NCBI GenBank assembly: GCA_008360955.1
Contig: LUCM01007265.1
Coordinates: forward strand, 422,760-486,759
Length of the DNA: 64,000 nt
Origin: Fasciolopsis buskii
Lineage: Eukaryota; Platyhelminthes; Trematoda; Plagiorchiida; Fasciolidae
Direction: 5' to 3'
Below, piece by piece: positions 61,875 to 64,000 of the stretch. Below the pieces are notes generated by a model. The model searched no databases. It saw only the letters and a list, made by a program, of their open reading frames with translations, and was not told where the DNA came from. The first letter of the stretch is position 1; each line of letters starts with the position of its first letter. The position numbers were made by a program, and so were the translations under genes.

Positions 61875-64000
61875 CTGGTTTGTTCACTGAGGTGGGCGTT
61901 TTGATTGCAAACGTTTCATCATCAACTAAGGTGACATTGTCATTGCTATGGTATTATGTCCACTGTTAAGTAACTACTAATCGCACAACACAAAACCGGC
62001 GACCTGATTTGAGCCACTTAACTAACCTCTGTGAGTACTTTCCGAAGTTGTCGAAACAGTACTAGTAAAAAGAATGGAAGAAGACTTGCTAACGTATCGT
62101 TCAGCTTTTTTCGGAAGAAAAGACTTAATAGATAACAAATGTCAAATCCCTACAATCACAGCGAACTGGTGATATAGGAATTTTTGCGGGACTGAAACGA
62201 ACGACCGATAGCCATTTCGGGCAACCGCTAGTTATAAAATCGGATCTATTGCGCGTACACTAATTGCTTGATCTTCCATAATGAGTTGCTTATTGGCATT
62301 TTAGAACTTCCAGGCACACCAATGCTGATGAGTTTTTATTACCGACTTGTTCAGAATATGGATTACAGATCCAATCCACGAGGTCGCAAAATTACGTCTG
62401 CTGAGCCAATACCCTTCAATAGAACACAATTGGCAATGTTCATCTTATTCCAGTGGCGGTTACTAGGACTAGGTAAAAGGTATTCGATTGGTAAAAGGAA
62501 ATCACGCTTGTCCCATTGATCGTAGTCCATGCATTTTTAACTAAACCTGTGCTTGAATCGTATACGTTGCCGACTAATTTAACCCGCATTTGGATGTCCT
62601 TCATTCCAACTTTCCCCACTTCTACAAACCCACAAATTGTCCGTGGTCCCAAACATTTGATTCATAGAATACTGATTTGGTCATTTCTGCAATTAGACGA
62701 AGTGGTGTGACAATTAGATAGCTCAGAATGTCGAGGCAAGTTTCTTAATAAAATCCAATCAAAATCCAGTTTATTTAGTAAATATTTCTTCGTACTTCCA
62801 TAGACGTGATTAAAAATAACGTGTACTCTTCTGATCGTAAGTTTTGTCTAGAATTGCTGTAGCGTGACTGCGAATTGCGGCAACTATTGAATGGTGTGCA
62901 ATTCGGTAGTGAGAACGAAGTGAAATCGATTTTTTGATTCAGTGTCTAGACTTTCTTCAACTTTCCGCAACTCGTGATTGAACGTTGCTGTGAGGAACAA
63001 GTGCAAACTATCGATTGTATCATAATAATCACTTACTGAACGAACACACCCAAATCTTAATAACTGTCGGCTATATCAGTCTCAGTTTCACACGCACTGT
63101 TAAAAGTTATCTGACCAGTTGGGAAGGAATTTTATCGCGGAACACCTAAGCTAACTGACTTATTACCCACAAAACAGTCATGGAACTTGTTACCTCCATC
63201 GTTCCACAGGTATTTTAGTGCATCTCAAATGCTATCATAATGATTTTTGGCATAGGTTATTTATCTAAGTGTTAAGGATAAGGGTTAATAAGATAGATCA
63301 ACAACGTTGCAGGGAGTCGCTCTATCAAATGCTGACATTTTCAAAATGCGACTTGCTAGGTAAGAGCCAATCCAAACGCCTTATTGATTAGTATCGATCG
63401 TCCGCCACACGGATTATGTAAAACAGAGAACCAGAAAACACTAAGACACATTTTCATAGGCGTCCTTGCAATTGTTTCTATAATACTAATTAACATTACG
63501 GAAAAGACCAAGCAGTTCATTTCACCCCTTTTAGTGCAACTCAGTTTTGAGAAATTAGCAATAGGAAATTCAACACTACTGAGTTCGATGGTAATATGTA
63601 ACGGCAAGATGCGAATTCTGGAGTGCTAGAGATTAGTTGCATTGCTCAGCGTCATTGTTGATAACAATAGTACTGGACAAATACCAATTGTTGCCATTGA
63701 GCGGCCAAGATCCGTCACACGACATGGGTCAGGAGACCGGAATTCATGCCCGTCAAACTTAGAATGACACAAACCAAACAAAGTCCCGACAGATCAGGTG
63801 CGGTGCCAAGTTGGGCGATACCAAACCACTGAGAGACTGACTGCAAACATCGTTCCTGCCTATCTTTCGAACCGGGAGATTGGGACCATTAGGGATTCTC
63901 TCATTCGTATTCCTAGATCCCACATCTTGGGCGGACAATACCGGACTGTTTCGCCGCATTGTTGTCACTTTATAAATGGATTAGTCCAATCTAATACAAA
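61873..64000. other. Unassigned DNA at the right edge
   Basis: Short open frames on both strands, none with a recognised domain. On the minus strand near 63870 cccggttcgaaag is B-box-like, but no A box or second copy supports a SINE. Confidence 0.5.

Overview
The window is animal nuclear DNA. The decisive evidence is a split gene on the minus strand whose exons join in phase into a complete T-box transcription factor of the TBX20 (midline/H15) class. The gene has two introns of 20 kb and more. The surroundings are full of decayed CR1/L2-like LINEs, tRNA-derived SINE copies, a second dispersed repeat family and many microsatellites. Moderate GC, long introns, dead CR1-type LINEs and a very long TBX20 protein (about 1,121 residues) fit a parasitic flatworm (fluke-like) genome. 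That assignment is inference; only 'animal' is secure.

Layout, read along the gene (high to low coordinates). The right flank (58.7-64 kb) holds a candidate upstream/promoter zone, a CpG-dense stretch near 59.0-59.8 kb and a copy of the second repeat family at 61.6-61.9 kb. Exon 1 (58126-58729) gives the N-terminus with an eh1-type Groucho-binding motif. Intron 1 (20.0 kb) holds microsatellites, a repeat copy at 51.6-51.9 kb and a few open frames I cannot assign. Exons 2-6 are clustered in 3.9 kb (34251-38107); exons 3-6 encode the T-box. Intron 6 (23.4 kb) carries a decayed plus-strand LINE with a second copy of its 3' end beside it, and SINE copies in opposing orientations at 19.1-19.5 and 31.7-31.9 kb. 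Exon 7 (9489-10824) is a single long C-terminal exon ending at TAA. Below 9.5 kb lie the 3' UTR, unassigned DNA, and at the left edge (1-1345) a minus-strand LINE remnant cut by the window boundary.

Every exon junction of the T-box gene was checked for GT/AG sites and reading phase. The coding parts sum to 3,366 bases (1,122 codons with the stop). I see no second protein-coding gene that I can support, and no rRNA, CRISPR array or intact functional tRNA. Most remaining open frames are short and lack recognisable domains.
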